DNA from: Chryseobacterium pennipullorum | Lineage (GTDB): Bacteria > Bacteroidota > Bacteroidia > Flavobacteriales > Weeksellaceae | Assembly (NCBI RefSeq): GCF_003384725.1 | Contig: NZ_QNVV01000010.1 | Coordinates: 120,578 to 184,577, forward strand | Length of the DNA stretch: 64,000 nucleotides | Direction of reading: 5' to 3' | Shown: positions 16,605-25,969 of the stretch, piece by piece | Layout: each line of letters opens with the position of its first letter | How positions within the stretch are numbered: position 1 is the stretch's first letter | Notes under the pieces: model-generated | What the model saw: only the letters and a program-made list of their open reading frames with translations | Told to the model about the DNA's origin: nothing | Databases searched by the model: none | Program-made: the position numbers and the translations under genes

Positions 16605-17960
16605 ATGTTCAAAAAAATATTAATAGCCAATCGTGGCGAAATTGCAATGCGTATTTTACGTACTTGTAAAGAAATGGGGATTAAAACCGTGGCAGTATAC
16701 TCTACTGCTGATAAAGACAGTCTTCACGTAAGATTTGCTGACGAAGCGGTTTGTATCGGTCCTGCAATGAGTAAAGACTCATATCTTAAAATTCCTAACA
16801 TTATTGCTGCTGCGGAAATTACCAATGCTGACGCCATTCACCCGGGTTACGGATTTTTATCTGAAAATGCCAACTTCTCCAGAATCTGTCAGAAGAACGG
16901 AATCAAATTTATCGGTGCTTCTCCGGAGCAGATTGAGAAAATGGGAGATAAAGCGAATGCCAAAGCTACGATGAAGGCTGCAGGAGTACCATGTGTACCA
17001 GGCTCTGATGGTCTGATCGAATCGTATGAGCACGCTGTAAAGGTAGCAGAAGAAACAGGATATCCTGTTATGATCAAAGCTACCGCAGGTGGTGGTGGTA
17101 AAGGGATGAGAGCTGTTTGGAAAGCTGAAGACCTTAAAGACCACTGGGAATCTGCGATTCAGGAAGCTGTAGCAGCCTTTGGAAACGGAGGTATGTATAT
17201 GGAAAAACTAATCGAAGAGCCAAGGCACATTGAAATTCAGGTTGCTGGAGACCAATTTGGTAAAGCTTGTCACCTTTCTGAAAGAGACTGTTCTGTACAG
17301 AGAAGAAATCAGAAATTAACAGAAGAAACTCCTTCTCCGTTTATGACGGACGAACTTCGTGAAAAAATGGGTGATGCGGCTGTAAAAGCGGCAGAATTCA
17401 TTGGATACGAAGGAGTAGGGACTATCGAATTCCTTGTAGACAAACACAGAAATTTCTATTTCATGGAAATGAATACAAGAATCCAGGTAGAGCACCCTAT
17501 TACTGAGCAGGTAATTGATTATGACCTGATCAGAGAACAAATTCTTCTTGCTGCAGGAACTCCTATCTCAGGAATCAACTATTATCCTAAATTGCATTCT
17601 ATTGAATGTAGAATCAACGCAGAGGATCCTTATGCAGACTTCAGACCTTCTCCGGGAAAAATCACAGGGTTAAATATCCCTGGAGGACACGGAATCAGAG
17701 TAGACACTCACGTATATTCCGGATATACAATCCCCTCTAACTATGACTCTATGATTGCTAAGCTGATCACTACGGCTCAAACCCGTGAGGAAGCGATTGC
17801 AAAAATGAGACGTGCTCTTGAGGAATTCTATATTGAAGGTGTAAAAACTACCATTCCTTTCCACAGACAACTGATGGATAATGAAGATTATCTTGCAGGA
17901 AACTATACTACAAAATTCATGGAGGATTTTGTAATGGATAGAAAATATGATAATCACTAG
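16605..17960 (+). CDS. accC: Acetyl-CoA carboxylase biotin carboxylase subunit
   Basis: 451 aa ATP-grasp enzyme that carboxylates the biotin on AccB. Starts [18 protein letters not shown]; the glycine-rich ATP loop is [12 protein letters not shown], and the biotin/bicarbonate site shows [15 protein letters not shown] and [14 protein letters not shown]. The length is typical. The ATG at 16605 is used; an upstream TTG at 16596 would only add three residues and lies at the edge of the tandem repeat. Forms an operon with accB. Confidence 0.97.
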   Translation: MFKKILIANRGEIAMRILRTCKEMGIKTVAVYSTADKDSLHVRFADEAVCIGPAMSKDSYLKIPNIIAAAEITNADAIHPGYGFLSENANFSRICQKNGIKFIGASPEQIEKMGDKANAKATMKAAGVPCVPGSDGLIESYEHAVKVAEETGYPVMIKATAGGGGKGMRAVWKAEDLKDHWESAIQEAVAAFGNGGMYMEKLIEEPRHIEIQVAGDQFGKACHLSERDCSVQRRNQKLTEETPSPFMTDELREKMGDAAVKAAEFIGYEGVGTIEFLVDKHRNFYFMEMNTRIQVEHPITEQVIDYDLIREQILLAAGTPISGINYYPKLHSIECRINAEDPYADFRPSPGKITGLNIPGGHGIRVDTHVYSGYTIPSNYDSMIAKLITTAQTREEAIAKMRRALEEFYIEGVKTTIPFHRQLMDNEDYLAGNYTTKFMEDFVMDRKYDNH

Positions 17961-17980
17961 GATTATTTTATATAAGATTG

Positions 17981-18009
17981 AAACTGCCTCTTTTTGAGGC
18001 AGTTTTTAT
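17981..18009 (+). terminator. Rho-independent terminator after accC
   Basis: Perfect 10-bp stem AAACTGCCTC / GAGGCAGTTT with a T5 loop, followed by a T tract. Confidence 0.92.
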
Positions 18010-18226
18010 TTCAGGTCATATGAAAAATAGAAACGAAGAGTCAGATTGATAACACATCGAGAAAAAAGGATTATAAAATTTTGGTTCCTCCAAAGATATA
18101 ATACCTGTCACAACTTATCCGGAAAGAATTTTTTTTGTGGTACTGCATTATTTTCCCTCAAAATTCACTTCAATTGTCACGACTAACGATATAGGGTATT
18201 TGTTCAATCATCTCATTAATATTGCT

Positions 18227-18234
18227 TAAATTTG
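18227..18234 (+). promoter_or_regulatory. -7 promoter element for rocD (TAAATTTG)
   Basis: Exact TAnnTTTG match, 16 nt before the ATG. The rest of the 240-bp gap after the accC terminator shows nothing else recognisable. Confidence 0.55.
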
Positions 18235-18250
18235 TGGAAAACCAAAATAT

Positions 18251-19498
18251 ATGTCAACAGCAGAAACAACAAAAAACTCACAGTATTTTATTGACCTTGA
18301 AGACAAACATGGAGCACACAATTATCATCCCCTTCCGGTAGTTCTGGATCGTGGAGAAGGTGTATTTGTTTGGGACGTTGAGGGCAAAAGGTATTATGAT
18401 TTTCTTTCAGCATACTCTGCTGTCAACCAGGGACATTCTCACCCTAAAATTGTAGAGGCACTGGTAGAGCAGGCTAAAAAGCTGGCTTTGACTTCGAGAG
18501 CGTTCTACAATTCTAAACTAGGGGAATATGAGCAAAAGATCACTACCCTTTTCGGCTTTGATAAAGTATTGCCTATGAACTCCGGTGCTGAAGCAGTGGA
18601 AACAGCGGTAAAGCTTGCCAGAAAATGGAGCTATGAAGTAAAAGGAATTGCCGAGAATGCGGCAAAGATCATCGTTTGTGAAAACAATTTCCATGGAAGA
18701 ACAACAACCATCGTTTCTTTCTCTAATGATCCCGATGCCAATCAAAATTACGGACCTTTTACTCCTGGGTTTATTAAGATCCCTTACAATGATATTGCAG
18801 CATTGGAAGAAGTATTAATCAGAGAAGCCGGAAACATTGCAGCCTTTCTGGTAGAACCGATCCAGGGGGAAGCCGGTGTTTATGTTCCGGATGAAAACTT
18901 CCTGAAAAATGCTTCCGAACTATGTAAAAAATACAATGTTCTTTTCATCGCTGATGAGGTGCAGACCGGTATCGCAAGAACAGGAAAACTGATTGCCTGC
19001 CACCATGAAAATGTACAGCCGGATATTTTGATTTTAGGAAAAGCTCTTTCCGGAGGAATGTATCCTGTATCAGCAGTTTTAGCCAATGATCATATTATGA
19101 ATGTGATCAAACCGGGACAACATGGTTCTACATTCGGAGGAAACCCTATTGCCTGTGCGGTAGCCGTAGCAGCATTAGATGTTGTGGCTGATGAAAAGCT
19201 GTCTGAAAGAGCTGAAGAGCTTGGACAGTTGTTCAGAGCGGAAATTGAAAAGCTGATTGAGAAAAGCGACCTGATTACTAAAGTAAGAGGAAAAGGACTT
19301 TTAAATGCAATCCTGATCAATGATACGCCGGAAAGTTCTACAGCATGGAATCTTTGCCTTCAGTTAAAAGAAAACGGACTGCTTGCCAAGCCAACTCATG
19401 GCAATATTATCCGACTTGCTCCGCCATTGGTAATCACTGAAGAGCAGCTGCTGGATTGTGTAAAAATTATTGAAAAAACAATTCTTGAGTATAAATAA
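18251..19498 (+). CDS. rocD: Ornithine aminotransferase
   Basis: 415 aa PLP-dependent class III aminotransferase; converts ornithine and 2-oxoglutarate to glutamate-5-semialdehyde and glutamate. Diagnostic blocks: [32 protein letters not shown] (109-124), [16 protein letters not shown], the PLP aspartate in [15 protein letters not shown] (D235), and the Schiff-base lysine K264 in [15 protein letters not shown]. The [10 protein letters not shown] block and overall match favour ornithine over acetylornithine or GABA as substrate. Single gene with its own promoter element. Confidence 0.93.
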   Translation: MSTAETTKNSQYFIDLEDKHGAHNYHPLPVVLDRGEGVFVWDVEGKRYYDFLSAYSAVNQGHSHPKIVEALVEQAKKLALTSRAFYNSKLGEYEQKITTLFGFDKVLPMNSGAEAVETAVKLARKWSYEVKGIAENAAKIIVCENNFHGRTTTIVSFSNDPDANQNYGPFTPGFIKIPYNDIAALEEVLIREAGNIAAFLVEPIQGEAGVYVPDENFLKNASELCKKYNVLFIADEVQTGIARTGKLIACHHENVQPDILILGKALSGGMYPVSAVLANDHIMNVIKPGQHGSTFGGNPIACAVAVAALDVVADEKLSERAEELGQLFRAEIEKLIEKSDLITKVRGKGLLNAILINDTPESSTAWNLCLQLKENGLLAKPTHGNIIRLAPPLVITEEQLLDCVKIIEKTILEYK

Positions 19499-19562
19499 GA
19501 TTCTTTAGCGAATCATTTTATTATATAACGGGCAACCTTTCAGTTGCCGGTTCTTTGAGAAA

Positions 19563-19597
19563 ATTAAAGGTATGGTTCACGAAACCATACCTTTAAT
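19563..19597. terminator. Perfect 15-bp inverted repeat after rocD
   Basis: ATTAAAGGTATGGTT and its exact complement flank the 5-nt loop CACGA. No T tract follows, so it may be a Rho-independent-like 3' end, an RNA-stabilising hairpin or a protein-binding palindrome. Confidence 0.5.
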
Positions 19598-19795
19598 ATA
19601 TCCGCTCCGGTCTTCATAACAAGAGAATAAAACCTGACTCAAGATTCGATAAGCAGGATTTTCCAAGCAAAAAAAAATTTAGGACCCGAATTTGCTGTAT
19701 AAACGGTAGATTTATTTTCCGATACCGTAACGATGCCGGACCATCGGGATAAACACAAATGCCAAAGATTCGTCAATAAAATTCAAATTAAAACT

Positions 19796-19803
19796 TATCT
19801 TTG
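19796..19803 (+). promoter_or_regulatory. -7 promoter element for the glycan operon (TATCTTTG)
   Basis: Exact match, 71 nt before the first glycosyltransferase start. It is the only good promoter element seen upstream of the nine-gene operon. Confidence 0.55.
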
Positions 19804-19874
19804 ACCGATAAAAACAGTTCAAAAATGATAGTAAGAGAGATATTACGTATTTCTTTATTAAACAAAACGTTGTA

Positions 19875-20621
19875 ATGAATATAAGTGGTTTAATCATAAC
19901 ATACAACGAAGAAAAAAATATACAGGACGTCCTTGAATGTTTTGATTTTTGTGATGAAATAATTGTGGTAGATTCATTCAGCACAGATAAGACTGTAGAT
20001 ATTGCGAAAAAGTTTCCTAATGTAAAAGTGATTCAGAATATATTTGAAGACTTTACAAAGCAGAGAAACCTGGCGCTGGATACCGCTACAAATGACTGGG
20101 TATTATTTTTGGATGGGGATGAAAGAATTACTCCTGCATTGAAGAAAGAAATAATAGATGAATTGGATCAACCTGTGCAAAAAGATGCCTACTATTTTTA
20201 CAGGAAATTCTTTTTCGCCGGGAAGCCTATTAATTACTCCGGAACGCAATCTGATAAGAACTTCAGGCTTTTCAGAAAATCCAAAGCCAGATATATGGCG
20301 GGAAAAAAGGTCCATGAAACACTGGAAGTACATGGAACAATTGGAATTTTAAAAAATAAATTACTTCATTATTCCGTTTCAGATTATGAGTCTTATAAAC
20401 AAAAAATGATTCATTACGGAGTTTTAAAAGGTAAAGAACTGGCTGCAAAAGGGAAAAAGTACAGTGTTTTAGTTCAATATCTTAAAACAGCTTTTAAATT
20501 CTTTAAAGCCTATATAATGAGACTTGGTATTTTAGACGGAAAGCAGGGATATGAGCTTTCTTACCTGCAATCTTTAAGCGTCTTTGAAACCTACGAATCG
20601 TTAAAAAAAGAGCAAAATTAG
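19875..20621 (+). CDS. Family 2 glycosyltransferase (WaaE/KdtX-like)
   Basis: 248 aa GT-A fold enzyme. The N-terminal Rossmann part shows ISGLIITYNEEKNI, then DEIIVVDSFSTDKT, FTKQRNLAL and the metal-binding motif LFLDGDERI (DGD). This arrangement is that of the WaaE/KdtX subgroup, which adds a sugar to the heptose region of the LPS inner core. No membrane segment. First gene of a nine-gene co-directional operon; the next gene starts 4 nt downstream. The sugar donor is not deducible. Confidence 0.85.
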   Translation: MNISGLIITYNEEKNIQDVLECFDFCDEIIVVDSFSTDKTVDIAKKFPNVKVIQNIFEDFTKQRNLALDTATNDWVLFLDGDERITPALKKEIIDELDQPVQKDAYYFYRKFFFAGKPINYSGTQSDKNFRLFRKSKARYMAGKKVHETLEVHGTIGILKNKLLHYSVSDYESYKQKMIHYGVLKGKELAAKGKKYSVLVQYLKTAFKFFKAYIMRLGILDGKQGYELSYLQSLSVFETYESLKKEQN

Positions 20622-20625
20622 TTGG

Positions 20626-21612
20626 ATGAAGATTTGTATCATTAGTTATGATTTTTGGGATTATGATAAGTATATTGTTGAAACTTTATGCAGGCGTGGC
20701 ATTGAAGCATACCATATAAAAATCAGCAGCGTTACGCATTCCAATTTTAACGAAAGAGCAGTGAATGCTTTAAGCAAAACTTTTTTAAACAAAAATCTTA
20801 AGACGGAGAAAAGACAGAAATATGTATTGGATTCCCTGGAAAAACTGGGCCATCAGGATCAGATTCTGGTTCTGAATCCGGATACATTTGATGTATCGAC
20901 GCTTGAAAAAATAAGAAAATATACGGACAGGATGATCACCTATCTCTATGACAATCTGGAAAGAGTTCCGGTAGAAGATAAGCTGCACCTTTTCGATAAG
21001 ATCTTTTCTTTTGATATTATAGATGTACAGAAGCATGGATTTGAAAAGATAACGAATTATATCTATCTTCCTTATACGCCAAAAGAAACCCAACATCCGG
21101 AAATGGATCTTTTTTATATCACTTCCTATGACAACAGAAGGGTTTCCATGATCAAATTACTGGCTAAAAAATTGATTGATCAGGGATTGAAATTCCAGAT
21201 TATGGTCATTGGAAAGAAATCCTGGAAACATCAGCTGGCCAATATCTTCATAAAGGTTCCTAAAAACCTGTTCCTCATTTTCAGCATCAAAAAAATACCA
21301 CATAACGATCTCCCTGTCTATTATAAAAACGCGAAGGTTCTGCTGGATCTGATGCGCGAAGGGCAATACGGATTGAGTTTCAGAGTTTTCGAAGCAATGT
21401 CTTTGGAAAAGAAGATCATCACAGATAATGAAGCCATTAAAGATTACGATTTTTACAATCCCAACAATATTTTGATTTTAAACGAAAGCATCAGTAACAT
21501 TGACCCCTCTTTTTTTGAAGTGCCGTACGAAAAAATTCCGGAAGAGATTTATTACAGATATACCCTGGACCACTGGGTAAACAAAATTTTTGATTTAGAT
21601 ACTAAACGTTAA
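20626..21612 (+). CDS. Putative GT-B glycosyltransferase, paralogue of the gene at 23859
   Basis: 328 aa, no signal peptide. The C-terminal half has a GT-B-like nucleotide-sugar site, LLDLMREGQYGLSFRVFEAM followed by KKIITDN, resembling the Glyco_trans_1_2/CgeB-type C-terminal domain. The same region and the tail (pattern PYEKIPEEI) match the product at 23859-24857 closely, so the two are paralogues. The N-terminal half (MKICIISYDFWDYDKYIVE) is Rossmann-like. Probable glycan-building transferase; donor and acceptor are unknown. Starts 4 nt after the previous gene and ends 3 nt before the next. Confidence 0.7.
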   Translation: MKICIISYDFWDYDKYIVETLCRRGIEAYHIKISSVTHSNFNERAVNALSKTFLNKNLKTEKRQKYVLDSLEKLGHQDQILVLNPDTFDVSTLEKIRKYTDRMITYLYDNLERVPVEDKLHLFDKIFSFDIIDVQKHGFEKITNYIYLPYTPKETQHPEMDLFYITSYDNRRVSMIKLLAKKLIDQGLKFQIMVIGKKSWKHQLANIFIKVPKNLFLIFSIKKIPHNDLPVYYKNAKVLLDLMREGQYGLSFRVFEAMSLEKKIITDNEAIKDYDFYNPNNILILNESISNIDPSFFEVPYEKIPEEIYYRYTLDHWVNKIFDLDTKR

Positions 21613-21615
21613 TCC

Positions 21616-22803
21616 ATGGGAATCTTAAAGAAAATTAAAAAACATTTCAAACGAAAAGAAAAACTCAGCGCACTTCAGACTCAGGACATTATCAATATCC
21701 ACTTGTATGATGCTTCAGAAAAGACGATTCTTTTTGCCTCCAGAGATTTTCCCACCCATGATAAGGATTCGGGGTCTAACAGGCTGAAGGAGATTATTCT
21801 TATCTATAAAAAGATGGGGTACAACTGTATTTTATTTGCGCCTCATATGTTTGAGGACGATCCCTATGTGCAGTTTTACCAACAGCAAAATGTGATTGTT
21901 TTTGTAGAAAACAATACCTATAAAAACATCTATGCCTTTATTTCTTCTTTTAAAAAGATTGACTACATATGGTTCAATGGTCCTCTTGCTCTGAATCTGT
22001 TCTATAAAAAATTGAAAAAAATTCTGCCGCAGACCAAGTTCATTTATGATATGGTGGATATTCATTTTCTAAGGTTCAAAAGAGCGATTGAAATAGAGCC
22101 AAACCGAATTTCACTGAAGAAAAATTACAAACATTTTTTCCACCTGGAAACGGTCATTGCTCCGCAGCTGGATTATATTGTGGCCATCTCTGACAAAGAA
22201 AAAGAAGTCATGAGCCAGTATGCAGATAAGAATAAGATGATTACGATTTCCAATATTCATTATCCTAAAATTGATATTTCCGAAAGAAAAGGATTTAAGG
22301 AGAGTAAGGGAATTATTTTCATTGGATCGATCCATGAACCCAATATTGATGCCGTGAAGTTTCTGTACGACAAAATAATGCCCATTGTCTGGAAAACCAA
22401 TCCGGAACTGGAAGTAAAGGTCATCGGAAATGTGGCAGATAAGCTTGATATCAAACAATATCCAAAATTCAAATTCCTGGGATTCGTGGAAAGCGTGGAA
22501 GAGCTTTTTATGACCTCCAGAATTATGGTGGCTCCTCTAAGATTCGGAGCGGGTGTAAAAGGAAAAATAGGCCAGGCATTTGAGTATTTTTTCCCTGTGA
22601 TTACTACTGATATCGGTGCCGAAGGTATGCAGCTCAACGATAATAAAAACGTTTTAATAGCCAACGATGAAAATAGTTTTGCAGAAGCGATCATCCGTCT
22701 GAATACCGATGAGACACTTTGGAATACCTTACGTGATCATTCTGTCGACAGCCTGAAACCATTTTCTATTGAAGCCGTAAGTTCTACCTTGAAAGAAATC
22801 TAA
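21616..22803 (+). CDS. Family 4 glycosyltransferase
   Basis: 395 aa GT-B enzyme. A basic N-terminal stretch (residues 4-16) may touch the inner membrane. The C-terminal donor domain shows GIIFIGSIHEPNIDAVKFL, then APLRFGAGVKGKIGQAFEYF and the TTDIGAEGM block, characteristic of GT4 retaining transferases that use nucleotide sugars. It probably adds one sugar to the growing LPS core or lipooligosaccharide. Embedded in the operon with 3- and 6-nt gaps. Confidence 0.85.
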   Translation: MGILKKIKKHFKRKEKLSALQTQDIINIHLYDASEKTILFASRDFPTHDKDSGSNRLKEIILIYKKMGYNCILFAPHMFEDDPYVQFYQQQNVIVFVENNTYKNIYAFISSFKKIDYIWFNGPLALNLFYKKLKKILPQTKFIYDMVDIHFLRFKRAIEIEPNRISLKKNYKHFFHLETVIAPQLDYIVAISDKEKEVMSQYADKNKMITISNIHYPKIDISERKGFKESKGIIFIGSIHEPNIDAVKFLYDKIMPIVWKTNPELEVKVIGNVADKLDIKQYPKFKFLGFVESVEELFMTSRIMVAPLRFGAGVKGKIGQAFEYFFPVITTDIGAEGMQLNDNKNVLIANDENSFAEAIIRLNTDETLWNTLRDHSVDSLKPFSIEAVSSTLKEI

Positions 22804-22809
22804 TACAAA

Positions 22810-23853
22810 GTGAATAATTCCCATTTTCTTGTCAGCATTATTGTTCCATGCTATAACGCCTCTTATTATGTAAAAGACGTGCTGGAAAGCATACAGAACC
22901 AAACCCACCGCAACATTGAATGCATCATCATCAATGACGGCAGCACAGATCATACGCTGGAAATACTGAATGGCTTTTCAGACGAAAGATTTCATATCTA
23001 TAGCCATGAAAACAAGGGACTTTCAGATACCAGAAATTTCGGACTGGAAAAAGTGACTGGCGACTTTACTTTTTTCTGTGACAGCGACGACCTTCTTCCT
23101 GCGGATGCTATTGAGAATCTGCTGTCAAGCTATACCGGTAAAGAAGATATCATTATTGGCAAAACAGCTACTTATTCCTGGGAAGAGAAAAAAAACATCT
23201 CTTTCCTTCCTCACCCTGAAGAAAAAAGAGTCGTGGAAAATAAAAACGAGGAAGTCCTTATTCAGAATATGACTGAAGGCTTGAGTCCGATTGCCCAGAA
23301 TAAACTGTACAGAACGGAATTCTTAAAAGATAATAATCTAAGATTTCTGAGCGGGATTTATCACGAAGATGAGCTATGGTTTTTTGAAACCTTATTTAAA
23401 GCCGCGAATGTAACTTTTATTCCTGCAGTCACTTATCTGTACACGGTTGATAACGCACAGTCCATTACTAAAAAAAACAGTGATAAAAACCTTTTGGGAT
23501 ACCTGAGCGTTATTGAGACGATTTATACCCGATACTATCTGAAGTATCCTGAAAAAAATGCAATTGCCTACTATATTTCTTATCTGAAAAAAATTGTCAT
23601 TGGAAATTATAAGCATCATGGACATTATTCTGCTGAAGCGGTACAGAGTATGGAAAAAGTCTTCAAAGAAGTCAATCCGAAATTCAGTGACAGTATTCCA
23701 TTAAAAAGTACTGAAAAAAAGTATTTCAGGTACCTGAACGCCATCAGTTTGAAGGATGCTGAAAGCATAAAAAAAGAATATTTCAACAATCCTGTTAACA
23801 GTCTCAGAAAACATTTTAAAATTTTATTATTCAGTATCTTTGGCTCAAAATAA
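22810..23853 (+). CDS. Family 2 glycosyltransferase
   Basis: 347 aa GT-A enzyme starting at GTG (no suitable ATG lies nearby, and the conserved VSIIVPCYNASYYV begins at residue 8). Motifs: NDGSTDHTLEIL, ENKGLSDTRNFGLE and the metal-binding FFCDSDDLL. A later IYHEDELWFF block fits the catalytic base region of EpsJ/WcaA-like transferases. Cytoplasmic face of the inner membrane. Followed after 5 nt by another gene with a GTG start. Confidence 0.87.
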   Translation: MNNSHFLVSIIVPCYNASYYVKDVLESIQNQTHRNIECIIINDGSTDHTLEILNGFSDERFHIYSHENKGLSDTRNFGLEKVTGDFTFFCDSDDLLPADAIENLLSSYTGKEDIIIGKTATYSWEEKKNISFLPHPEEKRVVENKNEEVLIQNMTEGLSPIAQNKLYRTEFLKDNNLRFLSGIYHEDELWFFETLFKAANVTFIPAVTYLYTVDNAQSITKKNSDKNLLGYLSVIETIYTRYYLKYPEKNAIAYYISYLKKIVIGNYKHHGHYSAEAVQSMEKVFKEVNPKFSDSIPLKSTEKKYFRYLNAISLKDAESIKKEYFNNPVNSLRKHFKILLFSIFGSK

Positions 23854-23858
23854 AAAGT

Positions 23859-24857
23859 GTGAAAAAAGGAAAATTTCTTTTGGTGATGCCTGATTATTCT
23901 GACTTTCCAGACCTTTTTTTGGAAAACCTGCAAAAAGAAGGCTTTGAAACGTACCTGATCACAGACAAAGTTTCAAAATTCAGGTATAAAGGTGCTGAAA
24001 GTGTAAAAAATTTCTTCATCAAAAATATTCTGAGAAACAAAGACTACAAACAGGGACTTGTCAACCAGCATTTTTATGATACGCTTTCGGAAAATCTTTT
24101 AGCTATTAAAGGTGAATTAGATTATATCCTGGTGATTCGTCCGGATAATTTCCCAATCCCCTTTATAAAAAATCTAAAAAAAAGAACAAAACAGCTGATC
24201 GCCTATCAATGGGACGGAATTGAAAAGTTTCCGGAAATTAAAAATTATTTTAATTTGTTCGACACCTTTTTCTGCTTTGAAAAAGTAGCATCCCAGCCCA
24301 ACATCAGACCTATCACAAACTTTTATTTCGACCACATCCCTCCTGCTGATAAAAAATACAATACGGAAAAACCCGTACTGTACTTTGTAGGATTATACTG
24401 GAAAAGCCGCGAGGAAAAGATAGACCGTTTTATAGAGGAAGTTTCAGGACTCTCTGTGGAATTTTCCATCTTCATTCAATATTTCAGACATCAGGAACCC
24501 GAAAAAAAGAATGATCGGATTCACTACATCCAGGATAGGATCAGTTTTCAGGAAAACCTGGAGTTGGTAAAAAATTCGGATGTTCTTTTAGATTTTGTAG
24601 ATCCTTTACACAATGGACTATCCATTCGTTTTTTTGAGGGAATGTATTATCATAAAAAAGTGATCACAGATAATATTATGGTAAAAAATTATGACTTTTA
24701 CCATCCTGACAATATCTTTGTCGTGGAAAATGACAATTACAAAAATATCGAACAGTTTCTGAAAACACCTTATTCTGAACTCCCGGATGAAATTGTAAAA
24801 AAATACGGTTTCAGCAACTGGATCCAGGAAATCATTAAAGACCAGAAACTGCTCTAA
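23859..24857 (+). CDS. Putative GT-B glycosyltransferase, paralogue of the gene at 20626
   Basis: 332 aa with a GTG start (KKGKFLLVMPDYSDF). The C-terminal block LLDFVDPLHNGLSIRFFEGM, KKVITDN and NYDFYHPDNIFVV aligns with the matching block of the product at 20626-21612, as does the tail pattern PYSELPDEI. The N-terminal halves differ more, which would fit a shared donor but different acceptors; this is inferred. No closer family name is justified. Confidence 0.7.
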   Translation: MKKGKFLLVMPDYSDFPDLFLENLQKEGFETYLITDKVSKFRYKGAESVKNFFIKNILRNKDYKQGLVNQHFYDTLSENLLAIKGELDYILVIRPDNFPIPFIKNLKKRTKQLIAYQWDGIEKFPEIKNYFNLFDTFFCFEKVASQPNIRPITNFYFDHIPPADKKYNTEKPVLYFVGLYWKSREEKIDRFIEEVSGLSVEFSIFIQYFRHQEPEKKNDRIHYIQDRISFQENLELVKNSDVLLDFVDPLHNGLSIRFFEGMYYHKKVITDNIMVKNYDFYHPDNIFVVENDNYKNIEQFLKTPYSELPDEIVKKYGFSNWIQEIIKDQKLL

Positions 24858-24867
24858 ATAATCATAC

Positions 24868-25968
24868 ATGAAAAAGTACTTAATCATAGGAAGTGGCTTC
24901 TCAGGAAGTGTTTTGGCACAACAGCTTTGCGAAAACAATATTATCCATGTAGTAGAAGAAAGAAGCCATATCGGAGGAAACTGTTATACAGAAAAAGATC
25001 CGGAAACAGGGATTACACTGCACCAATATGGTCCGCATATTTTCAATACAGACAATGTGGAAGTCTGGAACTATATTCAGCAGTTTTGTGAAATGGTTCC
25101 ATTTATCAACCGTGTAAAATCAGTATACCAAAATCAGGTCTACTCTCTTCCCATTAATCTTCATACTATTAATCAGTTTTTTCAAAAAGATTTCTCACCT
25201 AAAGAAGCAAGATCTTTTATCGAATCATTGAGCGATACTTCCATTGAGGTTCCAAAGAATTTTGAGGAACAGGCATTGAAATTTGTAGGGAAGGATCTTT
25301 ACAAAGCCTTTTTCCATGGTTACACAAAAAAACAGTGGGGCTGCGAACCCACAGAACTTCCTGCCAGTATTTTAAAAAGACTTCCGGTAAGGTTCAATTA
25401 TAATGACAATTACTATGCGATGCCTCTTCAGGGAATTCCAAGAAACGGGTATACTGAGATTTTTGAAAAGATGCTTGATCATCCCAATATCACGGTAACA
25501 TTAAATAAAAAAATCACCGCCGAAGAAATTGATTTCTCAGAATATGATCACGTTTTCTATTCCGGACCTATTGATGCTTATTTTGACTATAAGTACGGGA
25601 GACTCGGCTACCGAACAGTATTCTTCGAAAAATTTACAGACGAGGGAGATTTTCAGGGCAATGCAGTGATCAATTATGCAGATCAGGAAATTCCGCACAC
25701 AAGAATTCATGAGCATAAGCATTTCACCCCGTGGGAAGATCATGAACAAACCGTTTATTTCAAAGAGTTCAGTAAGGAAACGGAGGAAAACGACATTCCT
25801 TATTACCCGAAAAGATTACAGGGAGATATAGAAATGCTTGAAAAATACTCTGAAGAGAAAGATAAGCTTTCCAACATTACGTTTATAGGAAGACTTGCCA
25901 CATACCGTTATATGGATATGCATCATGTAATTGCAGAAGCGTTGGAAACCGCAAAACGATTCAGGTAA
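24868..25968 (+). CDS. glf: UDP-galactopyranose mutase
   Basis: 366 aa flavoenzyme that converts UDP-galactopyranose to UDP-galactofuranose. FAD-binding motif YLIIGSGFSGSVLAQQL at the N-terminus, then EERSHIGGNCYTE, the QYGPHIFNT segment, YTKKQWGCEP, and the catalytic/substrate arginine regions PVRFNYND and FIGRLATYRYMDM. Length and motif order match Glf. It shows that the glycan made by this operon contains galactofuranose. The GT90 gene begins one base after its stop. Confidence 0.96.
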   Translation: MKKYLIIGSGFSGSVLAQQLCENNIIHVVEERSHIGGNCYTEKDPETGITLHQYGPHIFNTDNVEVWNYIQQFCEMVPFINRVKSVYQNQVYSLPINLHTINQFFQKDFSPKEARSFIESLSDTSIEVPKNFEEQALKFVGKDLYKAFFHGYTKKQWGCEPTELPASILKRLPVRFNYNDNYYAMPLQGIPRNGYTEIFEKMLDHPNITVTLNKKITAEEIDFSEYDHVFYSGPIDAYFDYKYGRLGYRTVFFEKFTDEGDFQGNAVINYADQEIPHTRIHEHKHFTPWEDHEQTVYFKEFSKETEENDIPYYPKRLQGDIEMLEKYSEEKDKLSNITFIGRLATYRYMDMHHVIAEALETAKRFR

Positions 25969-25969
25969 T

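Larger units (their letters stand above)
19499..19874. other. 376-bp intergenic region: palindrome and glycan-operon promoter
   Basis: Holds a short GGCAAC..GTTGCC hairpin near 19532-19550, the perfect 15-bp inverted repeat at 19563-19597 and a -7 promoter element at 19796-19803. No coding sequence was recognised in the remainder. Confidence 0.6.

Noticed and set aside
22260..22694. Minus-strand frame of 144 codons in the glycan operon
   Set aside because: Antisense to the GT4 gene, no recognised motif.
25931..25969. Upstream start for the GT90 gene inside glf
   Set aside because: Needless overlap with glf; the ATG one base after the glf stop matches the spacing of the rest of the operon.
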